From Notospermus geniculatus (Eukaryota > Nemertea > Pilidiophora > Heteronemertea > Lineidae): 64,000 nt of DNA. The position numbers and the translations under genes were made by a program. Under the pieces are notes generated by a model that saw nothing but the letters and a program-made list of their open reading frames with translations, searched no databases and was not told the DNA's origin. Every line of letters begins with the position of its first letter. Within the stretch, counting starts at the first letter, position 1. Positions 12,436-23,744 of the stretch are shown here, piece by piece. The DNA lies in contig NMRB01000023.1 of the NCBI GenBank assembly GCA_002633025.1, positions 654,543-718,542 of the forward strand, read 5' to 3'.

Positions 12436-13457
12436 CTAAAATCTCTGTTGAATGCATAGATGAGTGGGTTGAATACGGAATTAGCGTATCCGAGCCATAG
12501 CACTATGGACCAGGTGAGATTCCCAACACATCGGCAGAAGGTGTCGTACGGAAATACGATGAAGTACGGCATCCAACAGATCACGAAAACACCTATCACG
12601 GTGATGACCACTCTTAGGGCCTTGTGGTCAGAGGCAAACCTGGTGCGATCCCTCAGGGACATGCTTCCAACCGGGCTGTCCCCGTTCTGTCGTATAACCT
12701 TGCTTATGTTGGCTATCTGCATTGCTTGTTGGCGTGCAATATAAAACATCCGTCCATATGCAATGATCATGAATAACGTTGGTATGTAAAATGGTGGCAC
12801 AGTGATAATGAAGGCGAATGTCTTATTGATGATGAACTTGCAAGAATGTGGATTGTCGTATTCGAATTCGAACCCCTTCTCTTGACTAAGTCCCAGCACC
12901 ATTGGAATGAAGGTGGAAAACGCGGCGACCCAGACGAATCCTATCAAAATGAACGCCACTTTCGGCGTCATTCGGGACTGGTACGTCATCGGTGACGTAA
13001 TGGCGATGTATCGATCCACAGACACCATGCAAAGATTGTACAAGCTTGCACAACAGAGGGTCACATCAAATGAGCTATGGTAATCACAAAATCCACCAAA
13101 AGGCCACCAACCTAGGACTTCGTACGTGGCACTAAATGGCATTACCAATGCACCAACTAACAGATCGGCGACTGATAAAGAAACGATAAAGTAGTTCGTT
13201 ACTTTCCGGAGTCTCCGAAACCGGAATACGGCGAGGCAGACGAGAAGGTTGCCAAAAATAATCGCCACACACAGTGCGACGAATATGATTGCCTTCAAAA
13301 CGGCTATCCAAATCTCATCCGGTGGAATGTCGGGAATGGGCGGCCAAGTCGTGACGTCATCAGCGGCATGCGATGTCATCCTGACATGTATCAGTAAATA
13401 TTCTAAGCCATTTAAACTGTATCTCAAGTCTTTCGCTAATGAATTTGTTTCAGGCAT
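12436..13457 (-). CDS. Class A amine-type G-protein-coupled receptor, main exon (C-terminal exon missing)
   Basis: Seven-helix plasma-membrane receptor that should signal through G proteins. Numbering from the ATG at 13457 gives 340 codons: helix 1 about 51-76 with GN at 69-70; Asp98 in helix 2; Cys124 before helix 3 and Cys206 in loop 2, a likely disulfide pair; Asp131 in helix 3, the amine-binding Asp of aminergic receptors; DRY 148-150; Pro226 in helix 5; CWMP 294-297; WLGYANS before NPLIY 330-334; then NRDF 337-340. The exon ends at 12436 in a GTAAGT donor, so the last exon (helix 8 and tail) lies further left or outside the window; I could not find it. No ATG lies further upstream in this frame; a second ATG at 13379 would drop 26 residues. 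The helix 6-7 pattern resembles histamine H2, serotonin and octopamine receptors. Helix 5 lacks the serines of catecholamine receptors, so the ligand is open. Family is certain; subtype is not. Confidence 0.93.
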
Positions 13458-13514
13458 ACGTAGTCCGACATTAGCGATGCTACGAGTTTGCGTCTCGTCA
13501 ATTCCGGCGAGCAC

Positions 13515-14838
13515 GTCTTCTCCAGGGTGATTTCACTGGGTGGAAGTGCAGTTAACATTCACAAAATGTCAACCACCTCATAGCCGTTGGGTAGTTCTGA
13601 AAGATAGAAACAGATTACGCATTAGACAAAGAACATTGAGTTTTATTCAAGATGGAAAAATGGGTCCTGAAAGAAAGATATTGGAAAAAGAAAGTTGAAA
13701 AAAGTAGACACCGCATTTACCACACTAGAGTTTGCCGGAGTGCAACCTCGTACCTCGTGCTCCTGTGAGAAAAGGAGATTTGGAGTCCTTAACCGACTAA
13801 CTACACTGCGGAAGTTACCGTTATCCAAAACGTACTAAACTTTGGAGGTCGTCATACGAAACCTTGAAGTGCTGGGGAGGCTGGAAACGTCTTCACGAAC
13901 AGTAACAATATCGATCAAAATTTGCCCACTGTCTTTATTACGAACCACGAATTATTGGTATTTTCCCCACACCTTTCCGAAATTCTATTTTGATCATAAG
14001 AGCAAGTCGATACGTGTACAAAACGTAATATCAAAGGTTAATGGTTGAGCTGTTGTTTAGAGTGACGAAATAAGAACTGCTCGAACTCTTTTATGTTTAA
14101 ATACCAAACAGAATATGCATATTTGAACAGCGTGTCAAATTGGAAACTGATGAAGGTGTGAACTTAGCAACGGCCAATCGGGCGGTAAGCAAAAGTTTGT
14201 GTAATTTTGGCTGAACCATTTCCTTCAAAGAACATTTAGCTTCGTTTATCATTAATTTTTCATGAGCTTTCAATGAATTAGTAACACAGAAATGGATTTT
14301 CAGATTGTAAAAACAAAAACCAATACAGTAAGAAATATTGCAGAAATATTGGAAAAGGCATTTTCATCGCCTATGAGTATACATATTTCATCTAAAAGGT
14401 TTTAAATTCTGCTAAAAAAAATTTGAAAAAAATTTGATTGAATGAAGCAGGCAAAATATTAGCCGAACAGTTTTTCCTTTCGGTATCAAATCGATAACAG
14501 ATGTACTTTTAAGATTTGAGGTAGGCAATACTTAGTCAACAAAAATATCTATTTTCAGCACAAACAGCCTTGAATCAGCCATGACTAATGTGTGGGCTAA
14601 CCTTCAACAAATTTTATTCGATGAAATCTCCAAACTTTTTTGGATGATGACATTTTCGGTTCAATTTGCACCTTTTGGTGCTCTACAAACCTTCTGTTTC
14701 CTCAATATGTACAAAATATGATATGCGTCAGCCTGTAAATTTAGTCAAGCATATACCGATATCTAATCTCTGCTGCTTGTTTGAACAGCGAACAAGAGCA
14801 CCATAGACACACATTGCATACCGGTACCCTTTCATGTC
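13515..14838. other. No gene seen; upstream of the receptor
   Basis: A/T-rich. Any 5' UTR exon or promoter of the receptor should lie here; I see no clear TATA box. Confidence 0.45.
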
Positions 14839-14851
14839 ACCATAAAGAGAT

Positions 14852-15150
14852 CATGTTGTCTCTCGTGTCGACCCCGTAGCGTGGTCTATTCACGGACCAA
14901 TCAAAGGCATTCCAAGGATCATAAGGACGGCAAACATGACCGTCGTAANCGAACGCATGAAATCTCCTGAAAGTCTACCGCGGTCTCTATTAGCTTGTCG
15001 CAGTCTTTGTCCATGTTGTCTCTCGTGTCGACCCGTAGCGTGGTCTATTCACGGACCAATCAAAGGCATTCCAAGGATCATAAGGACGGCAAACATGACC
15101 GTCGTAATCATACAGACTTCAAAGTCTGCAATTCAATTTAACGCAATTAA
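14852..15150 (-). repeat. Inverted copy, left arm, of a 170-bp segment, with an extra partial copy
   Basis: 14949-15140 is the reverse complement of 17024-17213. 14852-14947 repeats part of it again, directly, with a single N at 14948 between the two pieces. One copy has one C fewer in the gtcgacc(c)cgtag run. The repeat joined by an N looks like an unmerged contig overlap. Confidence 0.8.
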
Positions 15151-16510
15151 CTTGCTTAGGACTAACGTTACTTGCGTATATTCTTATCCATTTTTTATCC
15201 AATTTGATAATGGTTTTTTTCTGACGGTATATTTTCCATCGACGCCCCATTTGTTCGTACATGTACCTTGAAATCTAATGCTTACGTTACCTTCGTTTAT
15301 TTGTTCTCTTTTTGAAATTATCATATGACGTTTCCATTTGTCTGGATATCCAGGTGATTATCACCAAAAATTGATATCCATGTGTCCGTTTCCCAAACTG
15401 ATAAAAGATAATTGTTTTGTTATAACCAAAGCATCATTGAAATATTCTTTTTAACGAGGACAGACATCGAATACGGTTTGACGATGTGTGTGGGCAAGCA
15501 AGGGGTATGTTATATCATCTCTGTCTTCTTTGTCGTCCTTCGAGCAAGCTTAGGTTTTCCCAGCAAGGACTGCCGACAAATCGATGGCTTCGTATTGCGC
15601 TTACTTCATAAAGGACTCCTCAGTCGGAGATAGATAGCCCATATAACCGATGCAGGCAATTTCCTCGCAATCAAAGGCTATAAAAAGTTATGTCCAAGAA
15701 TACGTCTGGACATTCTTTTAAATGTTGCTAGTCATGACCCGATTGACAAAACCTTCAAGCGAGTTTTTCATCAACGTTTCAGGAACGGTATTAGCCGACT
15801 TCGTATGCCTCAGAGAGTCTCGTTTCCTTTGTGTTCACTGTAGTCTTAAGATGTCTGTAAAAGCAATGTAAGTTCTGGCTGAAGTCCAAGAATGTGTTGC
15901 TTGCATAGAGAGCTAGCTCACATTTGTCGACAAATGTCCGATATTTCATCTTTCATCATCACATCACGGCAATACTCCTATGGTCATTCTGCGTTTAGAA
16001 GAGAAGTGATGAAAAGACCATGCAGGATCGTTTCGTCTGGAGTTACATGTAATATTTCCGATGAATAGCCAACATAAACCAAATTCCCTAAACTACGACC
16101 CTGTCACGGCACATGATGGCGCCAGGACCGTCACGTAAATGTAGTTCAGTAGGATAAACCAGTAATTTGTTGCGGCCGGAAACGGGAAAGTCTCCATGTT
16201 TGATGCAAGCACAGGAAAACAGAACATGTTAGCCTCGGGCTAACATTTCCTAATGTTTCACTGGGGCGCTCTTTTAATATTTTTAATATCAAATGATATT
16301 AAAATATCATTTGATTTGCTATTGAACTTAATACCATGGTGGTGTGATCTTTCTGGGTATTTCTGGTTTGATGTTGCAATCAAAACGATTAGTTTTTCTC
16401 CCAAAGTGAACAGTAGCATGCACACAGAGACGTGAGTAGGAAGGAGCGATGTCACACCAGTCTTTTTTGTTACACACTCGAAGGCGTGGGTGGTGATAAC
16501 TTGGTGACAT
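15151..16510. other. Spacer between inverted copies; no gene seen
   Basis: Only short frames. Lies between the two arms of the 14.9/17.0-kb inverted duplication. Confidence 0.45.
16288..16316. repeat. A/T-rich hairpin
   Basis: atatcaaatgatat is followed by its near-complement, giving overlapping short palindromes. No function can be assigned. Confidence 0.5.
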
Positions 16511-17013
16511 CATAAAGAGATCAAACCCCTAAAGCAACCACTTGGTTTACGACATTCTGAGAAAAACGTGATACCCAAAGAAATTTTCAATGAAACTTCT
16601 TCCAGTTGTTTTATATGATAGCTATGGGTCTTCTCCATGATGTGTGAAAATTCCATACGATTCCATTCAGTAGTTTTTGTGATATGGAACATTTAGCAGC
16701 CAGCACCCTTGCGCACAATCTGTCTCTCGGGTATCTGCTATACATTTAGATAGGCTACTGTACATATGTACAGGGTGGGACCAACAGGTTTACCCAGCCC
16801 TGGCACCTTTATGAATTGGTCATTCTTCACAAATTTGGGCTCAGGGCTGGTGGATTGTTGGATGCTACGGCCACCAACACAAATTTGATTAGAAATATTA
16901 GTTTAACATGGAAATTTGGGTGATAAGAGCCATCTGGTGAGAAAAACTGGAACTCATCGGACAAGCCACAGTGTGTGCCCAAGTGGTTGCTTTAGGGGTT
17001 TGATCTCTTTATG
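16511..17013. mobile_element. Non-autonomous element with 35-bp inverted ends, about 500 bp
   Basis: The left end from 16511 (cataaagagatcaaacccct) is repeated inverted at the right end (aggggtttgatctctttatg, ending 17013) and the match runs 35 bases. The interior is non-coding. A 14-base piece of the same terminus occurs at about 14840, next to the other inverted copy. Confidence 0.75.
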
Positions 17014-17023
17014 GTTAAATTGA

Positions 17024-17213
17024 ATTGCAGACTTTGAAGTCTGTATGATTACGACGGTCATGTTTGCCGTCCTTATGATCCTTGGAATGCCTTTGATTGG
17101 TCCGTGAATAGACCACGCTACGGGGTCGACACGAGAGACAACATGGACAAAGACTGCGACAAGCTAATAGAGACCGCGGTAGACTTTCAGGAGATTTCAT
17201 GCGTTCGTAAATG
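17024..17213 (+). repeat. Inverted copy, right arm, with coding-like frames
   Basis: Reverse complement of 14949-15140. One plus frame reads as protein over about 55 codons (YDPWNAFDWSVNRPRYGVD, then DKLIETAVDFQEISCVR). A second frame starts MITTVMFAVLMILGMPLIG, like a signal peptide, then stops. The left-arm copy has a one-base deletion that breaks the first frame. It may be a duplicated exon or gene fragment; the family is unknown. Confidence 0.4.
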
Positions 17214-17284
17214 GCTTTGTCGATATGTAGTGATCTTGCAAACGAGATAACGGCTGTTCTTTGAACATGTTTTGTCCGCTAATT

Positions 17285-19291
17285 GCATTGGCTACTGTCT
17301 GGTGTTGCACAAGAGTTAGATTTGCGGATGAGACCTTGGCGAATATGAAAGAATGAAACTGGAATTCATTTCCTCCTTTGCTTTTAATACATGTACACCA
17401 GAATGGCTGGAGCTGAGAACAAACTTCTTGAGCGGATTCTCATTAGCTCTGTGCAGATAAACGGCGAAAAACTGCATCAGCATGGGCTCTTAGCAGTCCG
17501 AGTTTGTTCCAACTGCTGATTCTTTTGTGGGTTGACTGCACTCCGGGGAATCTTGCTCTAGCTGTCCAATCGGGTTGCGTGAAATCGGTTACTCCATTAT
17601 GATTTCATTACCAAATACGCAAATGACAATATCTTTTGGATGCTTCTTGAGTAGAATGCAAATATTTTTTGGCTGTTTTGAGATGCCACGTAAAACACAA
17701 TAATGACATTTTCCACTTAGGGGAACCAAATATTTAGTCTTTCTTAATATTCATCCTTCCAATAATCTACGAAAAGAAAACATTTCCACAGGAAATTCTT
17801 TCATATCTACAACGTCGTTTCTATGAAAAAGGGATGTGACTTGGCATCCAGTCGGAAAAAGTAACAGTAGCAGATGAAATCGGGCGTTGGAAAAAATTTA
17901 TTTGAATAGGAGACAAGCAAAGGCCCAGAAGCATACTCACTTGGAAAGCTCTCATGAAATTGGCACATCAAGTTGGAAGTAGGCGTACGTAAGAAACAAG
18001 CGCCGGGGGTGACAAGACGGTATTACTTGTCCAGGATAATGCATGCAGAATGGAACTCTTACATTAAAGAAAACATGTTGTGACTAAGAACTTTCGCTGT
18101 TGGCATATCGATGTTTCTTGCATTGTCCACCCAAGGCATCGAGCGATGAATAAAACTTTGTTATCCTGTCAGGGAAATACGCGACCATCCTCGCACTCAA
18201 AATGATGCCTTTCTCTCTTCTTTTCCACTTCATTGCCGGTATACCCAGGAATAGAAATTGGTATTGTCAGAAAAACATTTGGCTGCTTCACATCTCTGCC
18301 TCGTTGGCATCTAATTTCTAATATTTTAAGGACAACTCACTCCCTATTCTTTCTGAAACAGAAACAAATTACCAAAGAAAACGACTACTTTTGGTTGGCA
18401 AGACATGGGCCCGTATTCTAGAACGTTCCTTAACGTTAAGGTCGACCTTAAGTCTATTGTAAAACCATCGAGAACAATAGATTTAAGGTGGACCTTAATG
18501 TTAAGGAACGTTCTAGAATACGGCCCTACGTTTCAACTATGTAATACCACCTACACATGTAGGCCTATATACTCTTCCCATACCATAAGAACGAACCATC
18601 CTCTAGCACAGTGTGAAGATGTTGCCCATGGACAGATTCAATCAAAGCGGATTAACGTGACAATTGATTACATGTACTACGCAGTATTCAAAGTCAGTTG
18701 ATACCAAAACTTTTAACTGTTGGACTCGCAGATTTGCGCAGCTCAGTACCCCTTGACGTGGACGATTGACATGTGGCTGCTTGCAGTAGCCTAGGGATTA
18801 CTGATTACAGTCAATTACACTGGATGCACATCGGTAGTTTCTTCCGATGACTTAGTACCTTTTTCCATTTAATCAGATCTGCTTTTTAATCTGGGTTTAG
18901 CGATGTCGTGACCAACTCTCAGTACTTTCGTCGATACCGGTTGGAAAAAGGAACAGTTTTACATGAATGATCGTCACAGAATTTAATTCCCAATTCCTGC
19001 GGTATCACCGGATCACGCAATGGGATGAATGCTAAGTAGCTACAGGTTGGCTAAAGAACAGCTTCTCATCCTCTTGGGTGCTTCTCTTAGCAAATAAATC
19101 GCGACAATATTGCCGAGGTTCTGTTATTCTACGACGTCCATGCCAACAACATCTCAGAAAGTGCGAAACGTAACGACCACGGAGAGAAAGCGACCTATCT
19201 CTTAACATTTCTACCAAATGTGAACGATATTTCGCCCGAAGCGCTATTTGGTCGTCAAAAGCTCCCAAACGAGCTGTCTCATTGATTAGAT
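17285..19291 (+). repeat. 2-kb tandem duplication, unit 1
   Basis: Starts gcattggctactgtctgg and is followed directly by unit 2, with the same beginning at 19292. The units differ by scattered substitutions and small indels, plus a palindromic insertion found only in this unit (18408-18526). Apart from one 87-codon frame on the minus strand near the right end, I see no gene. Confidence 0.92.
18408..18526. mobile_element. Palindromic MITE (family A), copy 1
   Basis: Ends cccgtattctagaacgttcc and ggaacgttctagaatacgg are inverted repeats, with inner arms ttaaggtcgaccttaa and its mirror around a short loop. It is absent from the matching place in unit 2. A second copy lies at 38095-38207. Confidence 0.88.
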
Positions 19292-19295
19292 GCAT
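19032..19295 (-). CDS. Hypothetical 87-residue ORF, left copy in the 2-kb tandem duplication
   Basis: An arginine-rich frame starting MHLINETARLGAFDD and ending QPVAT. Its twin at 20914-21177 keeps the frame with only a few substitutions (for example Lys/Glu and Phe/Leu). The whole duplication is recent and differs by about 1% here, so an unbroken frame in both copies is weak support. No family, signal peptide or domain is recognised. Confidence 0.15.
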   Translation of the reverse strand: MHLINETARLGAFDDQIALRAKYRSHLVEMLRDRSLSLRGRYVSHFLRCCWHGRRRITEPRQYCRDLFAKRSTQEDEKLFFSQPVAT

Positions 19296-21175
19296 TGGCT
19301 ACTGTCTGGTGTTGCACAAGAGTTAGATTTGCGGATGAGACCTTGGCGAATATGAAAGAATGAAACTGGAATTCATTTCCTCATTTGCTTTTAATACATG
19401 TACACCAGAATGGCTGGAGCTGAGAACAAACTTCTTTAGAGCAGATTCTCATTAAGCGCTGTCCAGATAAACGGCGAAAAACTGCATCAGCATGGGCTCG
19501 TGGCAGTCCGATTTTGTTCCAACTGCTGATTCTTTTGTGAGTTGACTGCACTCCGGGGAATCTTGCTCTAGCTGTCCAATCGGATTGCGTGAAATCGGTT
19601 ACTCCATTATGATTTCATTACCGAATACGCAAATGACAATATCTTTTGGATGCTTTTGGAGTAGAATGCAAATATTTTTTGGCTGTTTTGAGATGCCACG
19701 TAAAAACATAATAATGACATTTTCCACTTAGGGGAACCAAATATTTAGTCTTTCTTAATATTCATCCTTCCAATAATCTACGAAAAGAAAACATTTCCAC
19801 ATGAGATTCTTTCATACAACATCGTTTCTATAAAAAGAAAAGGATGTGACTTGGCATCCAGTCGGAAAAAGTAACAGTAGCAGATGAAATCGGGCGTTGG
19901 AAAAAATTTATTTGAATGGATACAAGCAAAGGCCCAGAAGCATACTCACTTGGAAAGCTCTCATGAAATTGGCACATCAAGTTGGAAGTAGGCGTACGTA
20001 AGAAACAAGCGCCGGGGGTGACAAGACGGCATTACTTGTCCAGGATAATGCATGCAGAATGAAACTCTTACATTAAAGAAAACATGTTGTGACTAAGAAC
20101 TTTCGCTGTTGGCATATCGATGTTTCTTGCATTGTCCACCCAAGGCATCGAGCGATGAATAAAACTTTGTTATCCTGTCAGGGAAATAAGCGACCATCCT
20201 CGCACTCAAAATGATGCCTTTCTCTCTTCTTTTCCACTTCATTGCCGGTATACCCAGGAATAGAAATTGGTATTGTCAGAAAAACATTTGGTTGCCTTCA
20301 CACCTCTGCCTCATTGGCATCTAACTTTTAAGGGCAACTCACTCCTATTCTTTCTGAAATAGACACAAATTACCAAAGAAAAGACTACTTTTGGTTGGCA
20401 AGACATGGTTTCAACTAATACCACGTAGGCCTAATCTTCCCATACCATTAGAACGAAGCATCCTGCCTTCTAGCACAGTGTGAAGATGTTGCCCATGGAC
20501 AGATTCAATCCAAGCGGATTAACGTGTCAATTCTATCATTACATGTACTTGCAAATAAAGTATTCAAAGTCAGTTGATACGAAAACCTTCAACTGTTCGA
20601 CTCGCAGATTTGCGCAGCTCAGTACCCCTTGACGTGGACGATTGACATGTGGCTGCTTGCAGTACCCTAGAGATTACAGTACTGATTACAGTCAATTACA
20701 CTGGATGCACATCGGTAGTTTCTTCCGATGACTTAGTACCTTTTTCCATTTAATCAGATCTGCTTTTTAATCTGGGTTTAGCGATGTCGTGACCAACTCT
20801 CAGTACTTTCGTCGATACCGGTTGGAAAAAAGGAACAGTTTTACATGAATGATCGTCACAGAATTTAATTCCCAATTCCTGCGGTATCACCGGATCACGC
20901 AATGGGATGAATGCTAAGTAGCTACAGGTTGGCTTAAGAACAGCTTCTCATCCTCTTGGGTGCTTCTCTCAGCAAATAAATCGCGACAATATTGCCGAGG
21001 TTCTGTTATTCTACGACGTCCATGCCAACAACATCTCAGAAAGTGCGAAACGTAACGACCACGGAGAGAAAGCGACCTGTCTCTTAACATTTCTACCAAA
21101 TGTGAACGATATTTCGCCCGAAGCGCTATTTGGTCGTCAAAAGCTCCCAAACGAGCTGTCTCATTGATTAGGTGC
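19292..21175 (+). repeat. 2-kb tandem duplication, unit 2
   Basis: Second unit, ending cattgattaggtgca at about 21175. It lacks the insertion at 18408-18526 and so shows the empty site, reading agacatggtttcaact. Confidence 0.92.
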
Positions 21176-21177
21176 AA
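20914..21177 (-). CDS. Hypothetical 87-residue ORF, right copy in the 2-kb tandem duplication
   Basis: Twin of the frame at 19032-19295, lying at the right end of the second duplication unit. Length and frame are unchanged. It is equally unassigned, and may be an exon or a chance frame. Confidence 0.15.
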   Translation of the reverse strand: MHLINETARLGAFDDQIALRAKYRSHLVEMLRDRSLSLRGRYVSHFLRCCWHGRRRITEPRQYCRDLFAERSTQEDEKLFLSQPVAT

Positions 21178-21808
21178 TATCGTTATCCCATATAGCCAAA
21201 AGCGTTGTTTTTAGCGAAACAGTGATTCCAATGTTGTTAAAGAATGATGCACACGATGATAAAATCAGCTTTGATATCTAAATGGGTTCGGGCTTTTTTG
21301 CAGTAAGGCTTTTAGCAGTATTGCTTTACTGTTATTATTTTCTTAATATTAGACATGCTTTGCCTTCCGGTAAAAGGTAAACAAGAAAACGTAAGACATT
21401 TACCAAGGACTGAAGTTATCGATGGCCATTGCCACTGCCATTGTTTGTGAATATTTTGCCCGCATGGCATACCCGACTCTCCACTTTTGGGGAAGTCGGC
21501 TGACGGCTGTTCCAGACTACGTGCCCTTGCCATTCTTTGAGGTAGCCCCATCGGTATGTAGGCCTACCTTGTAACTAACGTTAAAACAGGTTTTCTGTCT
21601 GGTCTTGTCGGAGGAGACGAACACAAGGGGTAAAAAACAACAACACTGTAACAATCAGCAAAACCGAGGATGGTATTGGCATATTTTATGTTGCAGGTGC
21701 ATTAACGGTAAATGAGAGGTAGGTTGTCCGAATATCGGCCTGCTCCGAAAGAAGTTGATGAGAAACCTGCACTAAAACCATCGGGGTCTGGACATAGGCG
21801 ATGGGCTG

Positions 21809-21857
21809 AGCATGGAGGAATTATGCTGACAGTATATATCAGTATAATTCTTCCATG
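21809..21857 (+). repeat. 19-bp hairpin with G:U pairs
   Basis: catggaggaattatgctga and tcagtataattcttccatg pair over all 19 positions if two G:U pairs are allowed, with a loop of about 10 bases. The stem is short and the loop small for a microRNA precursor. Confidence 0.5.
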
Positions 21858-22834
21858 GACTGAGTAAAGTAGAGAACAATCGACGGCTGTGATACGGTTT
21901 GATTACTGAATTAAACCGTCATGGTTTCGGAGACATCATCACTTTAATGTCTATTCTCCTCTTTACTTAGTCTGGTCTCATCAAAGAAAAGCCATCGATT
22001 TTAAGTGTAGAATCCGAGGTTAAGTGTAACGAAAGAGGTGATTAATATTGACTTCTTTAATTTTCATTTATGCGATGATATCAACGTGACAGATCTAGAT
22101 TATATTGGCTACCTGTCAATCATCACCTCATCAATCAAAATGTAACCACCAATTAAGTTCAGCTGTCATCGAATTCACGATTTGGCATTATGTATCAATT
22201 TGAGAACTGGGTATAACGTTCAATTGAACCTCTCTCTAATCTTTATTGATATCGGCAGTGAAAAAAGTCATGTTATCGACCAGAGTTGCATTTTCAATTA
22301 GAAATATCGCATTCTAACTATGATAGGTGAATTGAAAATGTTCATATGACGGATTCATATATGGCTGTTCTGTGGAGAAATCGAAATGTTTGAAAGGAAT
22401 AAAATGTAATTGATGACATTTATCAATTATCGGGATAATGTAACCTTGATTGACATGTGCGGTTTTTACATCGGAAATCATTAGTAATTTTCAACCAGGA
22501 AAAAATCCAGGAATGACAAGCAAGCGCAAGCTCTCCTTTTTTCAGCCGTGTTATATAACACGAGATTCGAAGGCAACTGGAGGAGCCGAAGAATCACAAC
22601 ATGACTTATCAGATGGCTGTACCATTCCAGTGACGTTGTGGCACATCTGTCTCAATCAAAATGAGAGCCGATGTCCTGTTACGTACTTTTCTTTCTTTGA
22701 CCTCCGAGAACTTCCCATTCCTGATCCACCTGTTTACGATGGACGAAGCAAAATTGGATGGAGTTCATTTTACAGTTGATTAGTCTTTGAAATAGAGCTG
22801 GCTTCAATCATTCCCGAGCAATCCCCCGGTTCGA

Positions 22835-23017
22835 ATGACCCTTGCCGACTCGACACCTTTTGATCCCGCCAATGCCAAGAGCTATCATCACCATTTCAAG
22901 CTTTCAAGTAGTCGCTCGGCAGAATTGCCTAGTCACCTACGGCCGTTTCTGTCTCCTCCGGCAATCATTGGTTATAGTATTGAAGAGGACTTAGAATGTA
23001 TGGAAGGGGAAAGGTGA
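22835..23017 (+). CDS. Hypothetical 60-residue ORF
   Basis: Frame from ATG with a polar first half and an acidic end (SIEEDLECMEGER). The composition is protein-like but no motif is recognised, and no clear splice sites frame it. It could be chance. Confidence 0.12.
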   Translation: MTLADSTPFDPANAKSYHHHFKLSSSRSAELPSHLRPFLSPPAIIGYSIEEDLECMEGER

Positions 23018-23744
23018 ACCGTCTGTGAGAGATCATAGGATACCAGGTGTTCTGAGTTCTCCTTTGCAATGACGAAGTCAGCACTCAGAAGATTTTGCAA
23101 CCTCCCCTATTCCCAAGGTCTAATGCTTAATACCGTATTAAACTGAGATGAAGCCGCACAACACCGTCGAGGCTGAAACCCTTTGATACGCATATATATC
23201 AGGAAAGCATGTGTCAGACTTCACCAAATATGACAATCAGCCTGTTGGTTACCGTCGTAGCCAGAAATACCTGAGTTCGAGTCGGTCAGGCAAGCCGTAC
23301 CGGTAAAGGAATTCGGATTGGTGCGCTTGAACTTCATTCAAACGCCGCTTCCGTCCTCATCCTACCACCAATAGAATGACTACTTACAACCAATAAATCG
23401 ACATCCCTTCTCTAAATTACCTAAATATCCTTTTCATTTCCGATTCTAGAACAATATCCTTGAGGTTAAAGTAAAATCTGAGAGAATATGAGATGACCCG
23501 GCCACCTTCACAGTCGTGCTCTTTCGCCTCTCCGAGAACGGTCCCGGTGGCCAAGGCAACAAGAGATATTCCTAACCTTCGATCGCGAAGGCAATGACAA
23601 TCGGTAACGCCAGCAACAGCCTGGACTGGCATGGTGAAAAATCATGTAAAACATGGCTAGAGATTATGAGTTTAAATCTGAATACGACTCAGCGGAAAAA
23701 GTGTCTTCTAATTGCGATGAAGAAGAGTTTTTTTTCTTCAAATT

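Noticed and set aside
13458-13514. Extension of the receptor to 360 residues
   Set aside because: The apparent first Met is a GTG codon; eukaryotic initiation should use the ATG at 13457 or 13379.
12430-13520. Catecholamine receptor assignment
   Set aside because: Helix-5 serines are absent, so dopamine or adrenergic naming is not supported.
22820-22845. tRNA-like ggttcgaatgacc (B-box)
   Set aside because: No A-box or cloverleaf can be drawn around it.
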